Shown here: piece after piece, positions 1 through 8,055 of the stretch
Numbering within the stretch: the stretch's first letter is position 1
Layout: each line of letters starts with the position of its first letter
Source: Natranaeroarchaeum sulfidigenes
GTDB lineage: Archaea > Halobacteriota > Halobacteria > Halobacteriales > Natronoarchaeaceae
Assembly (NCBI RefSeq): GCF_017094485.1
Contig: NZ_CP064786.1
Span: 2,608,788 to 2,672,787, forward strand
Reading direction: 5' to 3'
Length of the DNA stretch: 64,000 bases
Made by a program: the position numbers and the translations under genes
The notes under the pieces: model-generated
The model's input: only the letters and a program-made list of their open reading frames with translations
The model's database searches: none
What the model was told of the DNA's origin: nothing

Positions 1-446
1 GCACCAAGGGTGAGGCGGGAACCGGCGACGTGAATCAGGCGGTCCACCACCAGCGCAACATCAAGAGCGCGATCCGAACGCTCACGGGCATGAACCACGA
101 GGAACGCGAGGAGTGGGCTCGCGCGAACGAGGCACCGCTTGACCTGGTCCACGAGACCGCAGAGCAGGGCCGACTGCCGGTCGTCAACTTCGCGGCAGGG
201 GGCATCGCGACGCCAGCAGACGCCGCGCTGATGATGCATCACGGCTGTGACGGCATCTTCGTCGGGTCGGGCATCTTCGGGGCGGAAGATCCCGAGGAGA
301 TGGGTGCGGCTATCGTCGAGGCCGTCAACAACTGGGACGATCCGGACGCCCTCGCGGAGATCAGCAAGGACATCGGCTCGGGCATGCGCGGCGACGCCAA
401 CGCCGACTTGCCCGAGGACGAACAGCTCCAGCATCGCGGCGTCTGA
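1..446 (+). CDS. pdxS: Pyridoxal 5'-phosphate synthase subunit PdxS (3' part, cut by window start)
   Basis: This is the C-terminal half of PdxS, the lyase subunit that makes pyridoxal phosphate from ribose 5-phosphate, glyceraldehyde 3-phosphate and ammonia supplied by PdxT. The reading frame is open from base 3 and opens with KGEAGTGDV, the phosphate-binding glycine loop that also carries a conserved lysine of the family. The later GSGIF segment is the second phosphate-binding motif. About 147 residues are visible, so roughly the first half lies outside the window. A GTG at base 30 lies inside the conserved motif and is not the real start. The family assignment is certain; the N-terminus is not seen. 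Confidence 0.95.
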   Translation, partial: TKGEAGTGDVNQAVHHQRNIKSAIRTLTGMNHEEREEWARANEAPLDLVHETAEQGRLPVVNFAAGGIATPADAALMMHHGCDGIFVGSGIFGAEDPEEMGAAIVEAVNNWDDPDALAEISKDIGSGMRGDANADLPEDEQLQHRGV

Positions 447-464
447 TCCACGACGTAGGCTCCG

Positions 465-469
465 TTTTT
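465..469 (+). terminator. T-run after pdxS
   Basis: A run of five T residues lies 18 bases after the pdxS stop codon. Archaeal RNA polymerase commonly stops at short U-tracts without a hairpin. The assignment rests on position only. Confidence 0.35.
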
Positions 470-542
470 GCAGCCACCGAGAGGCATCGTCGCGCTGATA
501 TTACCTTTCGGTCATTTTCAAGTGTTAACAATTGCCGGTAAG

Positions 543-549
543 TTAAATA
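543..549 (+). promoter_or_regulatory. TATA box of the CBS/hibernation-factor gene
   Basis: TTAAATA lies 24-30 bases before the in-frame GTG at 573, the spacing expected for a leaderless haloarchaeal transcript. It supports starting the downstream gene at 573 or at the ATG at 582 rather than at the upstream in-frame ATG at 468, which lies before the TATA box. Confidence 0.55.
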
Positions 550-572
550 GCCGGGACAGCAAAGTCCCTAGT

Positions 573-1739
573 GTGAGTACTATGGATATTTCTGAAATCG
601 CGTCACAGGAGTACGTCGAAGTCGATGTTGGGACGAGGCTCGGGAAGGTGCGCTCGTTGTTCGACGAGGAGAACCCGAAAGGGATCATCGTCACCCGTGA
701 CGGCGAGTACGCCGGTGTGCTCGGGGAGCAAGACGTGCTCCAGTCTCACGTTGAGGACGACGCGAAGGCGGGGGCGCTGATCAAACCCAGTCGGAACGAT
801 CCCGCGCCGAAGATCGACCGAACAGAAGGCATCCGGGACGTTGCTCGCCAGCTCGTCGAGGGCGGTACCAAGGTCGCTCCGGTGTTCGAGGGCGAGCAGC
901 GCTACGGGATAATCACGGCCGACGCAATTCTCACGGATGTCCTCGACAATCTCGACGCGCTGACTGTCGAGCAGATCTACACGGACAACGTGATTTCGAT
1001 CGAGGAGACTGCAGGCGTCGGAAAAGCGATCAACTACCTGCGCGAGAACGGCATCTCCCGGCTCCCGGTCGTCAACGAAAACGGCCACCTGTCTGGAGTC
1101 ATCACGACCCACGATATCAGCGACATCGCGATCCGTCGGATGCACAAACAGACGACCGGCGACCGGAAAGGTGACGTCGAGCGGGTGCTCGATATGCCCG
1201 TCTACGATGCGATGAACAGCCCGGTGACGACGACGACGACCACTGCATCGGTCGAGGACGCCGTACGGACAATGCTCGACCACGACTACGGCGGACTGGT
1301 CGTGACGCCGGAAGAGGACGACAGGCTGGTGCAGGGAATCCTGACCAAGACTGACGTTCTCCGTGCCCTCTCCTACACCGAGGAGGAGCGACTCGACGTC
1401 CAGATCACGAACATCCGGTTGCTCGATACGATCACTCGTGAGGACATCCGGGAACAGATCCAGGGGATCGCTGACAAGTACCGGAAGATGCAGGTGCAAC
1501 ATGCACACGTCCGCTTCCACAAGCACAAGGAGAAACTGCGCGGCACGCCGCTGATCCAGTGTCAGATCCGGCTGCGGACGAACAAGGGGCAGGTCGCCGG
1601 CAGCGGTGAGGGCTACGGTGCTGACAACGCGTTCCGTGTCGCCAGCGACAAACTCGAACGGAACGTCCTCGAACTGAAAGGCGTCATTAGCGACGAGGAG
1701 TACAGGGGACAGGTACTCCGAAAGCTCGGCGAGATGTGA
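573..1739 (+). CDS. Four CBS domains fused to a ribosome-hibernation-factor-like (S30AE) domain
   Basis: The product is a predicted adenine-nucleotide sensor of about 388 residues. Four CBS repeats fill roughly residues 5-275 as two Bateman pairs, recognisable by repeats such as NGISRLPVVNENGHLSGVIT. The last 110 residues differ: HVRFHKHKE, a strand ending IRLRTNKG, then EGYGADNAF and DKLER match the pattern of the HPF/YfiA (S30AE) ribosome-dimerisation fold. The combination suggests that AMP/ATP binding controls ribosome inactivation, which is inference. The stop is one base from the convergent radB stop. The start could be GTG 573 or ATG 582; the TATA box at 543 suits both. The CBS assignment is secure and the C-terminal domain is likely. 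Confidence 0.85.
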   Translation: MSTMDISEIASQEYVEVDVGTRLGKVRSLFDEENPKGIIVTRDGEYAGVLGEQDVLQSHVEDDAKAGALIKPSRNDPAPKIDRTEGIRDVARQLVEGGTKVAPVFEGEQRYGIITADAILTDVLDNLDALTVEQIYTDNVISIEETAGVGKAINYLRENGISRLPVVNENGHLSGVITTHDISDIAIRRMHKQTTGDRKGDVERVLDMPVYDAMNSPVTTTTTTASVEDAVRTMLDHDYGGLVVTPEEDDRLVQGILTKTDVLRALSYTEEERLDVQITNIRLLDTITREDIREQIQGIADKYRKMQVQHAHVRFHKHKEKLRGTPLIQCQIRLRTNKGQVAGSGEGYGADNAFRVASDKLERNVLELKGVISDEEYRGQVLRKLGEM

Positions 1740-1740
1740 G

Positions 1741-2472
1741 CTAGGGCGTCCGTCCGTCCGCCGATTTCAGTCCGGATTCGGTGATCCGAAATTGCGCCGT
1801 TTCGCCTGCGGCTTTTGCCCGATGTTTTTCCAGTGTTGCGCGTCTGTTTCCGCCCCTGTAGCGATCCAGTCTGAGCACCGTCCCCGTCCAGTGTTCGAGC
1901 GTGTTCCCGCCCAGCGCTCGCGTCTGGTCGCTGTCGGGGTCGGCGAACACCTGATTCGTAACGATCACTGCAAGGTCGTGTTTCCGCGCCAGTGAGAGCA
2001 GATGGGTCACCTGTTTGGCGACCTGCCGGAGTGTGTCGCCCTCGTCAGCCTCGTCACGTTCGAGCCGATAAAACCCGGTTGCGCTGTCGAGGACGATCAG
2101 GTCGGCCCGGTCGGCGAACTCCGCGGCGTCCCGGACGGCGGTCCGTTGCTCCTCGAAGTCGTGGGCACTCTCGATGACGACGTTCGAGGCGACCTCCTCG
2201 AGGCGTTCGTCGTCGACGCGGCCCGACAGTACCTGCTGGAATCGGTCTATCGACAGCCCTTCGGTGTCGATGTAGACTGCCAGCTTCCCGCTCGCGGCGA
2301 CTTCGACTGCCGCGGCCAGCGCGAGGTTCGTCTTGCCAGCCGCGGGCTGGCCGTACAGCTGCGTGACGGTGCCGCGCTCGAAGCCCTCACCGAGCAACTC
2401 GTCGACCGACTCACAGCCCGTCGGGATCGGCGTGCCTGCGTTCACACTCGATCCTTTCGCCGGTTTCCGCAA
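1741..2472 (-). CDS. radB: DNA repair and recombination protein RadB
   Basis: RadB is the archaeal RecA/RadA paralogue that acts as a recombination mediator with RadA. The 243-residue length is typical; RadB lacks the N-terminal helix-hairpin-helix domain of RadA. The Walker A motif GQPAAGKT lies at residues 41-48 and the Walker B LIVLD at 125-129, and the segment VIVTNQVF with LGGNTLEHW is characteristic of RadA/RadB. It is transcribed divergently from the RuvC-like gene starting at 2531, only 58 bases away, so the two may share a control region. The assignment is confident. The exact start is less sure, since a GTG ten codons in would also work. Confidence 0.95.
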   Translation of the reverse strand: MRKPAKGSSVNAGTPIPTGCESVDELLGEGFERGTVTQLYGQPAAGKTNLALAAAVEVAASGKLAVYIDTEGLSIDRFQQVLSGRVDDERLEEVASNVVIESAHDFEEQRTAVRDAAEFADRADLIVLDSATGFYRLERDEADEGDTLRQVAKQVTHLLSLARKHDLAVIVTNQVFADPDSDQTRALGGNTLEHWTGTVLRLDRYRGGNRRATLEKHRAKAAGETAQFRITESGLKSADGRTP

Positions 2473-2530
2473 AAAGCTCCCGGTCCGTGCGACGTGACAG
2501 TTAACTCCGGAGGGTGCGAACGGTCGACCA

Positions 2531-3256
2531 GTGATCGTCGTCGCAACGAGCGATTTCGAGGTGTATCACGGCGTCGTCAACGAGCTTCGCGACCGGGACG
2601 TCGAGTTTACAACCGTCGAGCCCACCGAGGACCTGCCCGAGACTACGTCGGTTATCATCACGGACGCCGAAACCAGACACAGCATCGACACCGAATGCGA
2701 AACAGTGACGGCAACGCCGGGAGAGCCACGTCGCACAGTCGAGGCGGCGCTGGCCCTGTTGCGAGACGCCGGTGGGCGGCTGGTCGTCGGGATCGATCCC
2801 GGCATCGAGCCGGGAATCGCGGTCCTCGCAGGCGAGATAATCGTAAGTGCGTATCACGTCCCACTGAGTGAGGCTGCCGAGACGGTTCACGGGGAGATTG
2901 AGGGTGTGACTGACCCGATCGTCCGAATCGGTGACGGTGCGCGTATAGAGGCCGCCCGGATCGTCGACGAACTCGACGTATCCGTCGAACTGGTCGATGA
3001 AACGGGAACGACGCCCTATGTCGGAACCGGTGCACGAGGAATGGGTGACGTGCTCGCCGCCGTAAATATCGCCCGGATAGAGGGCGAGCAGATCGACGGG
3101 CGGGAGTTCGAACCGACAGACGGGGAGTTGCAGGTGATCAAGAACCGTTCACGCGAGCGCTCCGAACAGAACCGGACGATCGACGAGGCCCTGGCGCGAC
3201 GGGTCGCTTCGGGGGAACTGACGCTCGACGAAGCGCTCGAAGAACACCGAAAATAG
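2531..3256 (+). CDS. RuvC/RNase H-fold-like protein of unknown function
   Basis: This is a 241-residue acidic protein. The central segment VVGIDPGIEPGIAVL (residues 85-99) closely resembles the first strand and aspartate (D89) of RuvC-type Holliday-junction resolvases. Later acidic residues near 153-157 (VELVDE) and D173 in the helix MGDVLAAVNIA fall roughly where the other metal ligands would be. The first 80 residues form a separate small domain I cannot name. The C-terminal 40 residues are charged and end in a short helical motif. It starts at GTG 2531, back to back with radB, so a role in recombination or repair is plausible. Nuclease activity is inferred only from the motif. Confidence 0.7.
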   Translation: MIVVATSDFEVYHGVVNELRDRDVEFTTVEPTEDLPETTSVIITDAETRHSIDTECETVTATPGEPRRTVEAALALLRDAGGRLVVGIDPGIEPGIAVLAGEIIVSAYHVPLSEAAETVHGEIEGVTDPIVRIGDGARIEAARIVDELDVSVELVDETGTTPYVGTGARGMGDVLAAVNIARIEGEQIDGREFEPTDGELQVIKNRSRERSEQNRTIDEALARRVASGELTLDEALEEHRK

Positions 3257-3260
3257 CGGA

Positions 3261-3413
3261 TCAGGCGACGTCAGGACTGCCCTGTCGAAGCGACTGGCTG
3301 CCCGTCCTGTGCTCTACCTCGCGCGTGTGACAGACAGTGCAGCGATATTCGACGAGCTTCGTGGTCTCGTCGTCCATGCTCATCCGCGTTCCACACCGCG
3401 GGCAATCAGGCAT
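3261..3413 (-). CDS. Small zinc-finger protein (50 residues)
   Basis: The frame reads from ATG 3413 to TGA 3261 and begins MPDCPRCGTRM, with a second pair YRCTVCHT. Two CxxC knuckles separated by about 20 residues make a zinc ribbon. The tail (about 15 residues) is polar. A TATA box sits 28-34 bases before the start, so the gene is likely expressed as a leaderless mRNA. Such minimal zinc-finger proteins are common in haloarchaea and mostly uncharacterised; nucleic-acid binding or protein contacts are possible. It lies tail to tail with the RuvC-like gene, 4 bases apart. The coding call rests on the cysteine pattern and promoter. Confidence 0.8.
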   Translation of the reverse strand: MPDCPRCGTRMSMDDETTKLVEYRCTVCHTREVEHRTGSQSLRQGSPDVA

Positions 3414-3440
3414 CATAATTCCTTATATTCTTTGGTCGGC

Positions 3441-3447
3441 TTTATAG
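3441..3447 (-). promoter_or_regulatory. TATA box of the small zinc-finger gene
   Basis: On the minus strand this reads CTATAAA, about 28-34 bases upstream of the ATG at 3413. It fits leaderless transcription of the 50-residue zinc-finger gene and supports that gene being real. Confidence 0.55.
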
Positions 3448-3562
3448 TTTGTGTCAATCGGAAGGTGGTGTTCAGCTACGGAGTGAACGGCAAAGCGTGA
3501 CGTTCTCGAAGTGGTTCATACCCGGACACTCACGTCGTAACGGTATCATCAACCAGTTTGAG

Positions 3563-4624
3563 TTAGCGTAGAATACCGTACTGCTTCCGAAGCTCTCGGT
3601 ACAGGTCCAGATACTGTTCTAAGACTATCCCACGATCGAAGCCTGCGAACTCCTCGTCGATGGTCTTCGAATCCATCTCCCCTGCCTCGCGGATGGCGTC
3701 GGCGAGTTCGCTCTCCGAGGTGGTCCGGAACCCGCGTTCACGCCCCTCAACGAGTTCATGAGCGCTCGAATCGACGTGATACTCGACGATACCGACACAG
3801 CCACAGGCCAGTCCCCACAGTAGTTCAGTCGGGAACCGACACTGTCGTGCAGTCTGGACGAAGACGTGTGCGTTCCGGTAGATGGCGACTCGTTCCTCGC
3901 GGTCGAGTTCGCCCGCGAAGGTGATCCGGTCATCGATACGCAGGTCACGGGCTTGCTGTTCGTACTCGTTGCGTCGGGGACCGTCGCCGATAACCGTCGC
4001 CGACCAGTCGAATTCTCGGAGTTCTGCCAGCCCGAGCAGGAGGCTTTCAAGGTTCGCACCCTCGTCGAGCCCCCGTGCGTAGACGATGTGGCGTTCGTCG
4101 GCAGGCTCCGTTTCGCGGATTAACTCGAAGTCGACGCTGTTCGGGACGACGCCGGTCCGGTCGGCCGCTGCGCCTTGCTCGCGTAGTCGGGTCCGGACGA
4201 GTCGCGACGGCGTGACGATTCGGTCGGGTGCTGATAGCCCGCGCCGGGCAAGAAATCCGTCGCCGACCGTCGGATCGTACCAGTCTGTGAGCAACGGAAC
4301 GCGGGCAAGCGTTGCACCAACGCTTGCGGCGGCGATCGCGGGCGGATACGTCGCTCCGGCATGGACCACGTCGGGATCACAACTGTTGATCGCGAGCGGT
4401 AGCCCAAGGAGGAACCCGCGCGTCGATTCGGCCGACCTGACGACTCCATGATAGGTAATCCCCTCGCGCTCGAACGTATCGATCTTTTTGTCCCACCACT
4501 GCGCACAGAACACGTGAACGTCGTGACCTCGTTCGACTAGCGACCCCGCAATCCGATCGAGTCTGCGCTGTGGCGCTGCGTCGCGCTGGTGGACCGTCTC
4601 CAACGTGACCATCGCGACGCGCAT
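3563..4624 (-). CDS. Glycosyltransferase family 4 protein
   Basis: This is a 353-residue GT-B fold glycosyltransferase. The N-terminal Rossmann half opens MRVAMVTLETVHQRDAAPQ with a glycine/asparagine-poor loop, and DVVHAGATYPP marks the acceptor side. The C-terminal half starts near VVPNSVDF and includes IGDGPRRNEYE and a sugar-nucleotide pocket around FPTELLWGLACGC. The expected role is transfer of a sugar from a nucleotide donor to a lipid, polysaccharide or protein glycan at the cytoplasmic face; the substrate cannot be read from sequence. It stands alone, divergent from the DUF309 gene, with no glycosylation cluster around it. The family is certain and the specificity unknown. Confidence 0.9.
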   Translation of the reverse strand: MRVAMVTLETVHQRDAAPQRRLDRIAGSLVERGHDVHVFCAQWWDKKIDTFEREGITYHGVVRSAESTRGFLLGLPLAINSCDPDVVHAGATYPPAIAAASVGATLARVPLLTDWYDPTVGDGFLARRGLSAPDRIVTPSRLVRTRLREQGAAADRTGVVPNSVDFELIRETEPADERHIVYARGLDEGANLESLLLGLAELREFDWSATVIGDGPRRNEYEQQARDLRIDDRITFAGELDREERVAIYRNAHVFVQTARQCRFPTELLWGLACGCVGIVEYHVDSSAHELVEGRERGFRTTSESELADAIREAGEMDSKTIDEEFAGFDRGIVLEQYLDLYRELRKQYGILR

Positions 4625-4717
4625 ACTCGGGTCGGAAGCAGTCCCTCGTTAAAAATCCCGCCGATTCCGTGCAGCTCCGTCGAGACGTTTACACGGGTTC
4701 GCGCGAATCCATCACAT

Positions 4718-5332
4718 ATGGACGCGGAGTTGCGGGCCGGGGTCGCGATCTACAACGCGGGGGAGTACCACGCCGCCCACGACGCGTGGGAGGAGCGCTG
4801 GCTCGAACTGGAGGACGGCACCGACGACGAGCGGTTCCTGCACGGCCTGATCCAGTTCACTGCCGCGATCTATCATGCACACAATCGAAATTGGGCGGGC
4901 GCGACGGGACTGGCAGAGAGTGCGCTTGGCTATCTCGATGGACTACCCGATCCCTATCGTGATGTCCGTCTCGACGGTGTCCGAACGTATCTCGACGTGC
5001 TTGCCGATGACCCCGAGGTGATCGAACGACGTGATCCCCCGGAGCTTATGTGGAATGGTACTGCGCTCGGTCTTCCAGAGCTTGAGGTGGACGCAGCGTT
5101 CCTCGTGGCGTCCGTACTGGCCGAGGAAGATGACCGCTGGGACGAGTCCCTCGTCGAGGACGCCGTGAGCTACGCCCGCGAAGAACTCGACGCGGCGGAG
5201 ACGACCTTCCTGACGCTCGTACTCGATTTCGTCGGCGATCACGAGAACAGAGGGCTCATCTATCAACGTCTTGTCGAGCACGTCGAACGGCGGAAGCACC
5301 GCGAGGAGGACGTCGACGGGCTCTTCGAATAG
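4718..5332 (+). CDS. DUF309 family protein
   Basis: This is a 204-residue protein starting MDAELRAGVAIYNAGEYHAAHDAWEE. The signature H-x2-H-x4-W-E-E, followed by RFLHGLIQFTAAIYHAHNRNW, is diagnostic of the helical DUF309 family, whose conserved histidines and acids form a possible metal site. No function is established. The frame stays open further upstream to 4589, but the ATG at 4718 fits the family start and the upstream stretch overlaps the promoter zone of the divergent glycosyltransferase. It abuts the azf stop codon without a gap. The family is sure and the role unknown. Confidence 0.9.
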   Translation: MDAELRAGVAIYNAGEYHAAHDAWEERWLELEDGTDDERFLHGLIQFTAAIYHAHNRNWAGATGLAESALGYLDGLPDPYRDVRLDGVRTYLDVLADDPEVIERRDPPELMWNGTALGLPELEVDAAFLVASVLAEEDDRWDESLVEDAVSYAREELDAAETTFLTLVLDFVGDHENRGLIYQRLVEHVERRKHREEDVDGLFE

Positions 5333-6094
5333 CTACTTGACGCGCTGTTTGCCGTCGAACTCGGCGGAGTTGTCGCGTGGTTCGTAGCCCAGTGCTTCCT
5401 TCGCGCGTTCGAGGGAGTAATACTTCCGGTCGTTGTCAGAAATCCCATAGACGATCTCGTAGTCGTAGTCGGCTTCGAGCGACCGTTCGGCAAGGTGTGC
5501 ACAGTCACGATGGGAGAGCCACATCGCCTGGCCGCGCTCGTAGTCGATCGGTGGGTGGTTCTTGGTGAGGTTACCGATTCGCAGACAGACGACATCGAGA
5601 TCATACTGGTCGTGATAGTATCGACAGAGCGTCTCGCCCGCTGCCTTGCTGACACCGTAGAAGTTCCCCGGGCGGGGGAGTTCGGTGCCATCGAGCCGGA
5701 ACTCATCGTGTGTCCGATACATTTCGGGTGTGCGCTCGTCGGTCTCGAATGCGCCAACAGCGTGGTTCGAGGACGCGAAGACGAACTTCTCGACGCCCTC
5801 ATCGACAGCGGCCTGCAGAATCGTTTTCGTCCCATCGATGTTGTTTTCCAGTACGCTGCTCCATGGGGCTTCCGGGCGGGGATCGCCGGCGAGGTGAATA
5901 ACTGCGCCGATGCCCTCCATCGCGTCGCGCATTGCGTCTTCGTCGGTGATATCCGCGGCAACGAACTCGCCAGGGAGCTCTTTCTCGGGTGGGCTTCGTG
6001 CGAGACATCGCCACTCGTAGTCGTCGCCGATGCCGTCGAGGATCGCGGTACCGACCCGTCCCGTCGCGCCGGTGAGTAGTACGGGGTCGTCCAT
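5333..6094 (-). CDS. azf: NAD-dependent glucose-6-phosphate dehydrogenase (Azf type)
   Basis: This is an extended short-chain dehydrogenase of 253 residues. TGATGRVG (residues 8-15) is the NAD-binding glycine motif, and Y146-x3-K150 in FYGVSKAAGE is the catalytic pair. The stretches HLAGDPRPEAPW, FASSNHAVGA, EFRLDGTELPRP and YEIVYGISDNDRKYYS closely match, from memory, the Haloferax volcanii Azf enzyme, which oxidises glucose 6-phosphate with NAD+ in the haloarchaeal oxidative pentose phosphate pathway. Uronate dehydrogenases are the nearest alternative in this superfamily. It is convergent with the DUF309 gene. Start ATG 6094. Confidence 0.87.
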   Translation of the reverse strand: MDDPVLLTGATGRVGTAILDGIGDDYEWRCLARSPPEKELPGEFVAADITDEDAMRDAMEGIGAVIHLAGDPRPEAPWSSVLENNIDGTKTILQAAVDEGVEKFVFASSNHAVGAFETDERTPEMYRTHDEFRLDGTELPRPGNFYGVSKAAGETLCRYYHDQYDLDVVCLRIGNLTKNHPPIDYERGQAMWLSHRDCAHLAERSLEADYDYEIVYGISDNDRKYYSLERAKEALGYEPRDNSAEFDGKQRVK

Positions 6095-6220
6095 TCATGT
6101 GACCAGTGGTATAGCCCAGTAAAGTACCATGCGGTTTCTCCCGATGAACGAGTCGCTCGGCTTACGGGGTCTGAGACGTGGTTTCGGGATCCTTTAGTCC
6201 ACGCCGCCGCGAGTGGTCGT

Positions 6221-6565
6221 ATGGAACCAACCGTCGGAGAGCGCGCGTGTTTCGAGGCCGGAATCAAGTTCGGCACGCTGTATCACCAGTTCGCCGGAAC
6301 GCCGGTAAGCCCCGACAGCGCGGCCAGTCTGGAACGCGCCATGGAGGAGGCGATCGAGAACCAACCCCACGCCAGCACGGTCACAGTCGATATCCTCGAA
6401 GAGGAACTCGATGCAGCGATCGATCACGGTTACACCGAATTGACTGGCGAGTTTATGGAGGTCGAGATCGTCATCGAGTACGAGGACAACGAGGTGGTCA
6501 CGAGTATGGCGATGGAAGACGGGTATCCGTTGATGCGAGTCAACGATATTCGCCGCGGAGAGTAG
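6221..6565 (+). CDS. mptD: Archaeal dihydroneopterin aldolase MptD
   Basis: This is a 114-residue member of the archaeal MptD (DUF372) family, which cleaves 7,8-dihydroneopterin to 6-hydroxymethyl-7,8-dihydropterin and glycolaldehyde in folate/pterin synthesis. The diagnostic block ACFEAGIKFGTLYHQFAGTPVS lies at residues 9-30, and Q-P-H-A-S-T-V-T-V follows. The protein ends VNDIRRGE; these final codons and the stop are the first unit of a 36-bp tandem repeat that continues for 260 bases beyond the gene. The repeat does not alter the encoded protein because each unit carries the TAG stop. The family call is strong. Confidence 0.9.
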   Translation: MEPTVGERACFEAGIKFGTLYHQFAGTPVSPDSAASLERAMEEAIENQPHASTVTVDILEEELDAAIDHGYTELTGEFMEVEIVIEYEDNEVVTSMAMEDGYPLMRVNDIRRGE

Positions 6566-6826
6566 GCGAGCCGCGTCGACGATATTCGCCGCGGAGAGTA
6601 GGCGAGCCGCGTCGACGATATTCGCCGCGGAGAGTAGGCGAGCCGCGTCGACGATATTCGCCGCGGAGAGTAGGCGAGCCGCGTCGACGATATTCGCCGC
6701 GGAGAGTAGGCGAGCCGCGTCGACGATATTCGCCGCGGAGAGTAGGCGAGCCGCGTCGACGATATTCGCCGCGGAGAGTAGGCGAGCCGCGTCGACGATA
6801 TTCGCCGCGGAGAGTAGGCGAGCCGC
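6539..6826 (+). repeat. Eight tandem 36-bp repeats copying the 3' end of mptD
   Basis: Eight units of exactly 36 bp begin at 6539, 6575, 6611, 6647, 6683, 6719, 6755 and 6791. The first unit lies inside mptD and has CAAC where the others have CGAC; the remaining seven appear identical. Each contains GATATTCGCCGCGGAGAG followed by TAG, that is the last codons and stop of mptD. There are no unique spacers, so it is not a CRISPR. Because 36 is a multiple of three, several frames are open on both strands, giving misleading open frames. Near-identity of the units points to recent expansion or ongoing homogenisation. Confidence 0.97.
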
Positions 6827-6885
6827 CACGATCAGCGCGGCGCTCTCCAACAGCGTATTTTACCCTGGATCTGTAAGGTCTTTCT

Positions 6886-7941
6886 ATGAGTCTCTCTGCC
6901 GTCAGCTCCGCGGGCGACGCGATCGATCTCACACGGGAGTTCATGACGCCGTTTTCGCCCGGTCGAATCCTCAAGCTCTCGGTCGTTGTCTTCCTACTTA
7001 GCGGCGGTGGGATCAGCCTCTCGGCGAACGTCCCACCGATCCCGCCGACGCTCGATCCGACCTATAGCGGGCCGACCGCAGAGGATGCCACGGTAGAGGA
7101 ACTGTTCGCCGAAGCGGAAGTTACAGACGCCGGGCTCGGTGCGATCCCCGAAGAGCTGTTGGTGGCGCTGCTCATCGCAGCCGCAGTCCTCGGACTGCTC
7201 GCCATCGCGTTCGCGGCGATCGCATCGATCGCCGAGTTCGTTTTCATCGAGTCGCTCCGCAGCGGCGACGTGACGATCAGAAAGTACACCTCACGGCGCT
7301 GGAAACAGGGCCTTTCCCTGCTCGTGTTCCGGATCGCTCTTGGGGTGCTTTCGACGGCGTTCGTACTCCTGACAGCGCTGTTCGTGCTGGAACTCGGAGT
7401 CGTCGACTCGCTCACTCGTGCGCTCGTGTACGCCGGAACCGCGGGTGCACTGGTCGTTCTGACGATGACGGTGATCAGTAGTCTAACGACCTATTTCGTC
7501 GTCCCGGCGATGATACAGGAAGACAGGGGAATTCTATCGGGCTGGAAACGAGTGTGGACAGCGTTACGGTCCCAACCCGTCGAGTTCGTAGTTTTCGTGA
7601 TCGTACAGTACGTGCTGGGGCTGGTCCTCGCCGCGGTGGTTGCGACCGTCCTCGTCTTCTCGGGCGGGCTGATCGCGCTCGCGCTCGCCGTCGTGTTTGG
7701 GACGATCATCATCGTGGGGGGGCTCGGGGTTACTTCGGGAGCAGGACTGGCACTTGTCGGGGCCGCCGTGGTGATCGGTCTGACACTGCTGGCGATCATC
7801 GCCGCAGTCCTGCAGGTTCCAGTCCAGAGCTATCTTCGATACTACGCGTTGCTCGTGCTCGGTGACGTCGATGATCGACTGGATCTGGTACCAGACCAGC
7901 GCGAGCGTGCTCGCGAGAGTCAGCTTGGGCTCGGGACGTGA
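6886..7941 (+). CDS. Multi-pass membrane protein (haloarchaeal, unknown function)
   Basis: This is a 351-residue integral membrane protein. After a short cytoplasmic start (LTREFMTPFSPGRILKLS) hydrophobic segments appear near residues 27-45, 85-115, 148-168, 180-205 and a long block around 235-315. The order resembles the large family of haloarchaeal membrane proteins with a glycerophosphodiester-phosphodiesterase-type membrane domain: a pairing of helices around a loop reading RSGDVTIRKYTSRRWKQG and a later GWKRVW repeat. No catalytic motif is visible. It begins 60 bases after the 36-bp repeat array. Membrane nature is certain and function unknown. Confidence 0.8.
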   Translation: MSLSAVSSAGDAIDLTREFMTPFSPGRILKLSVVVFLLSGGGISLSANVPPIPPTLDPTYSGPTAEDATVEELFAEAEVTDAGLGAIPEELLVALLIAAAVLGLLAIAFAAIASIAEFVFIESLRSGDVTIRKYTSRRWKQGLSLLVFRIALGVLSTAFVLLTALFVLELGVVDSLTRALVYAGTAGALVVLTMTVISSLTTYFVVPAMIQEDRGILSGWKRVWTALRSQPVEFVVFVIVQYVLGLVLAAVVATVLVFSGGLIALALAVVFGTIIIVGGLGVTSGAGLALVGAAVVIGLTLLAIIAAVLQVPVQSYLRYYALLVLGDVDDRLDLVPDQRERARESQLGLGT

Positions 7942-8024
7942 TAGACCGTTCGTAACTCGGCTGCCCACGGGATCCGACGAATAACGACCCATACTGACTG
8001 ATTTCACTTTCACTTTCGGGCGAC

Positions 8025-8032
8025 TTTTTAAC
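8025..8032 (+). promoter_or_regulatory. TATA box for the gene at 8056
   Basis: TTTTTAAC lies 24-31 bases before the ATG at 8056, which is consistent with a leaderless or nearly leaderless mRNA. Confidence 0.5.
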
Positions 8033-8055
8033 AGCAGTCGCGTTGAAGTAGTGAT

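Noticed and set aside
6539-6826. CRISPR array
   Set aside because: Units are contiguous 36-bp tandem copies without unique spacers, and no cas genes are nearby.
6178-6974. Long open frames with 12-residue repeats on both strands across the 36-bp array
   Set aside because: They arise because the repeat length is a multiple of three with no stops in those frames; outside the array they are arginine-rich or overlap mptD, and none has a promoter or haloarchaeal composition.
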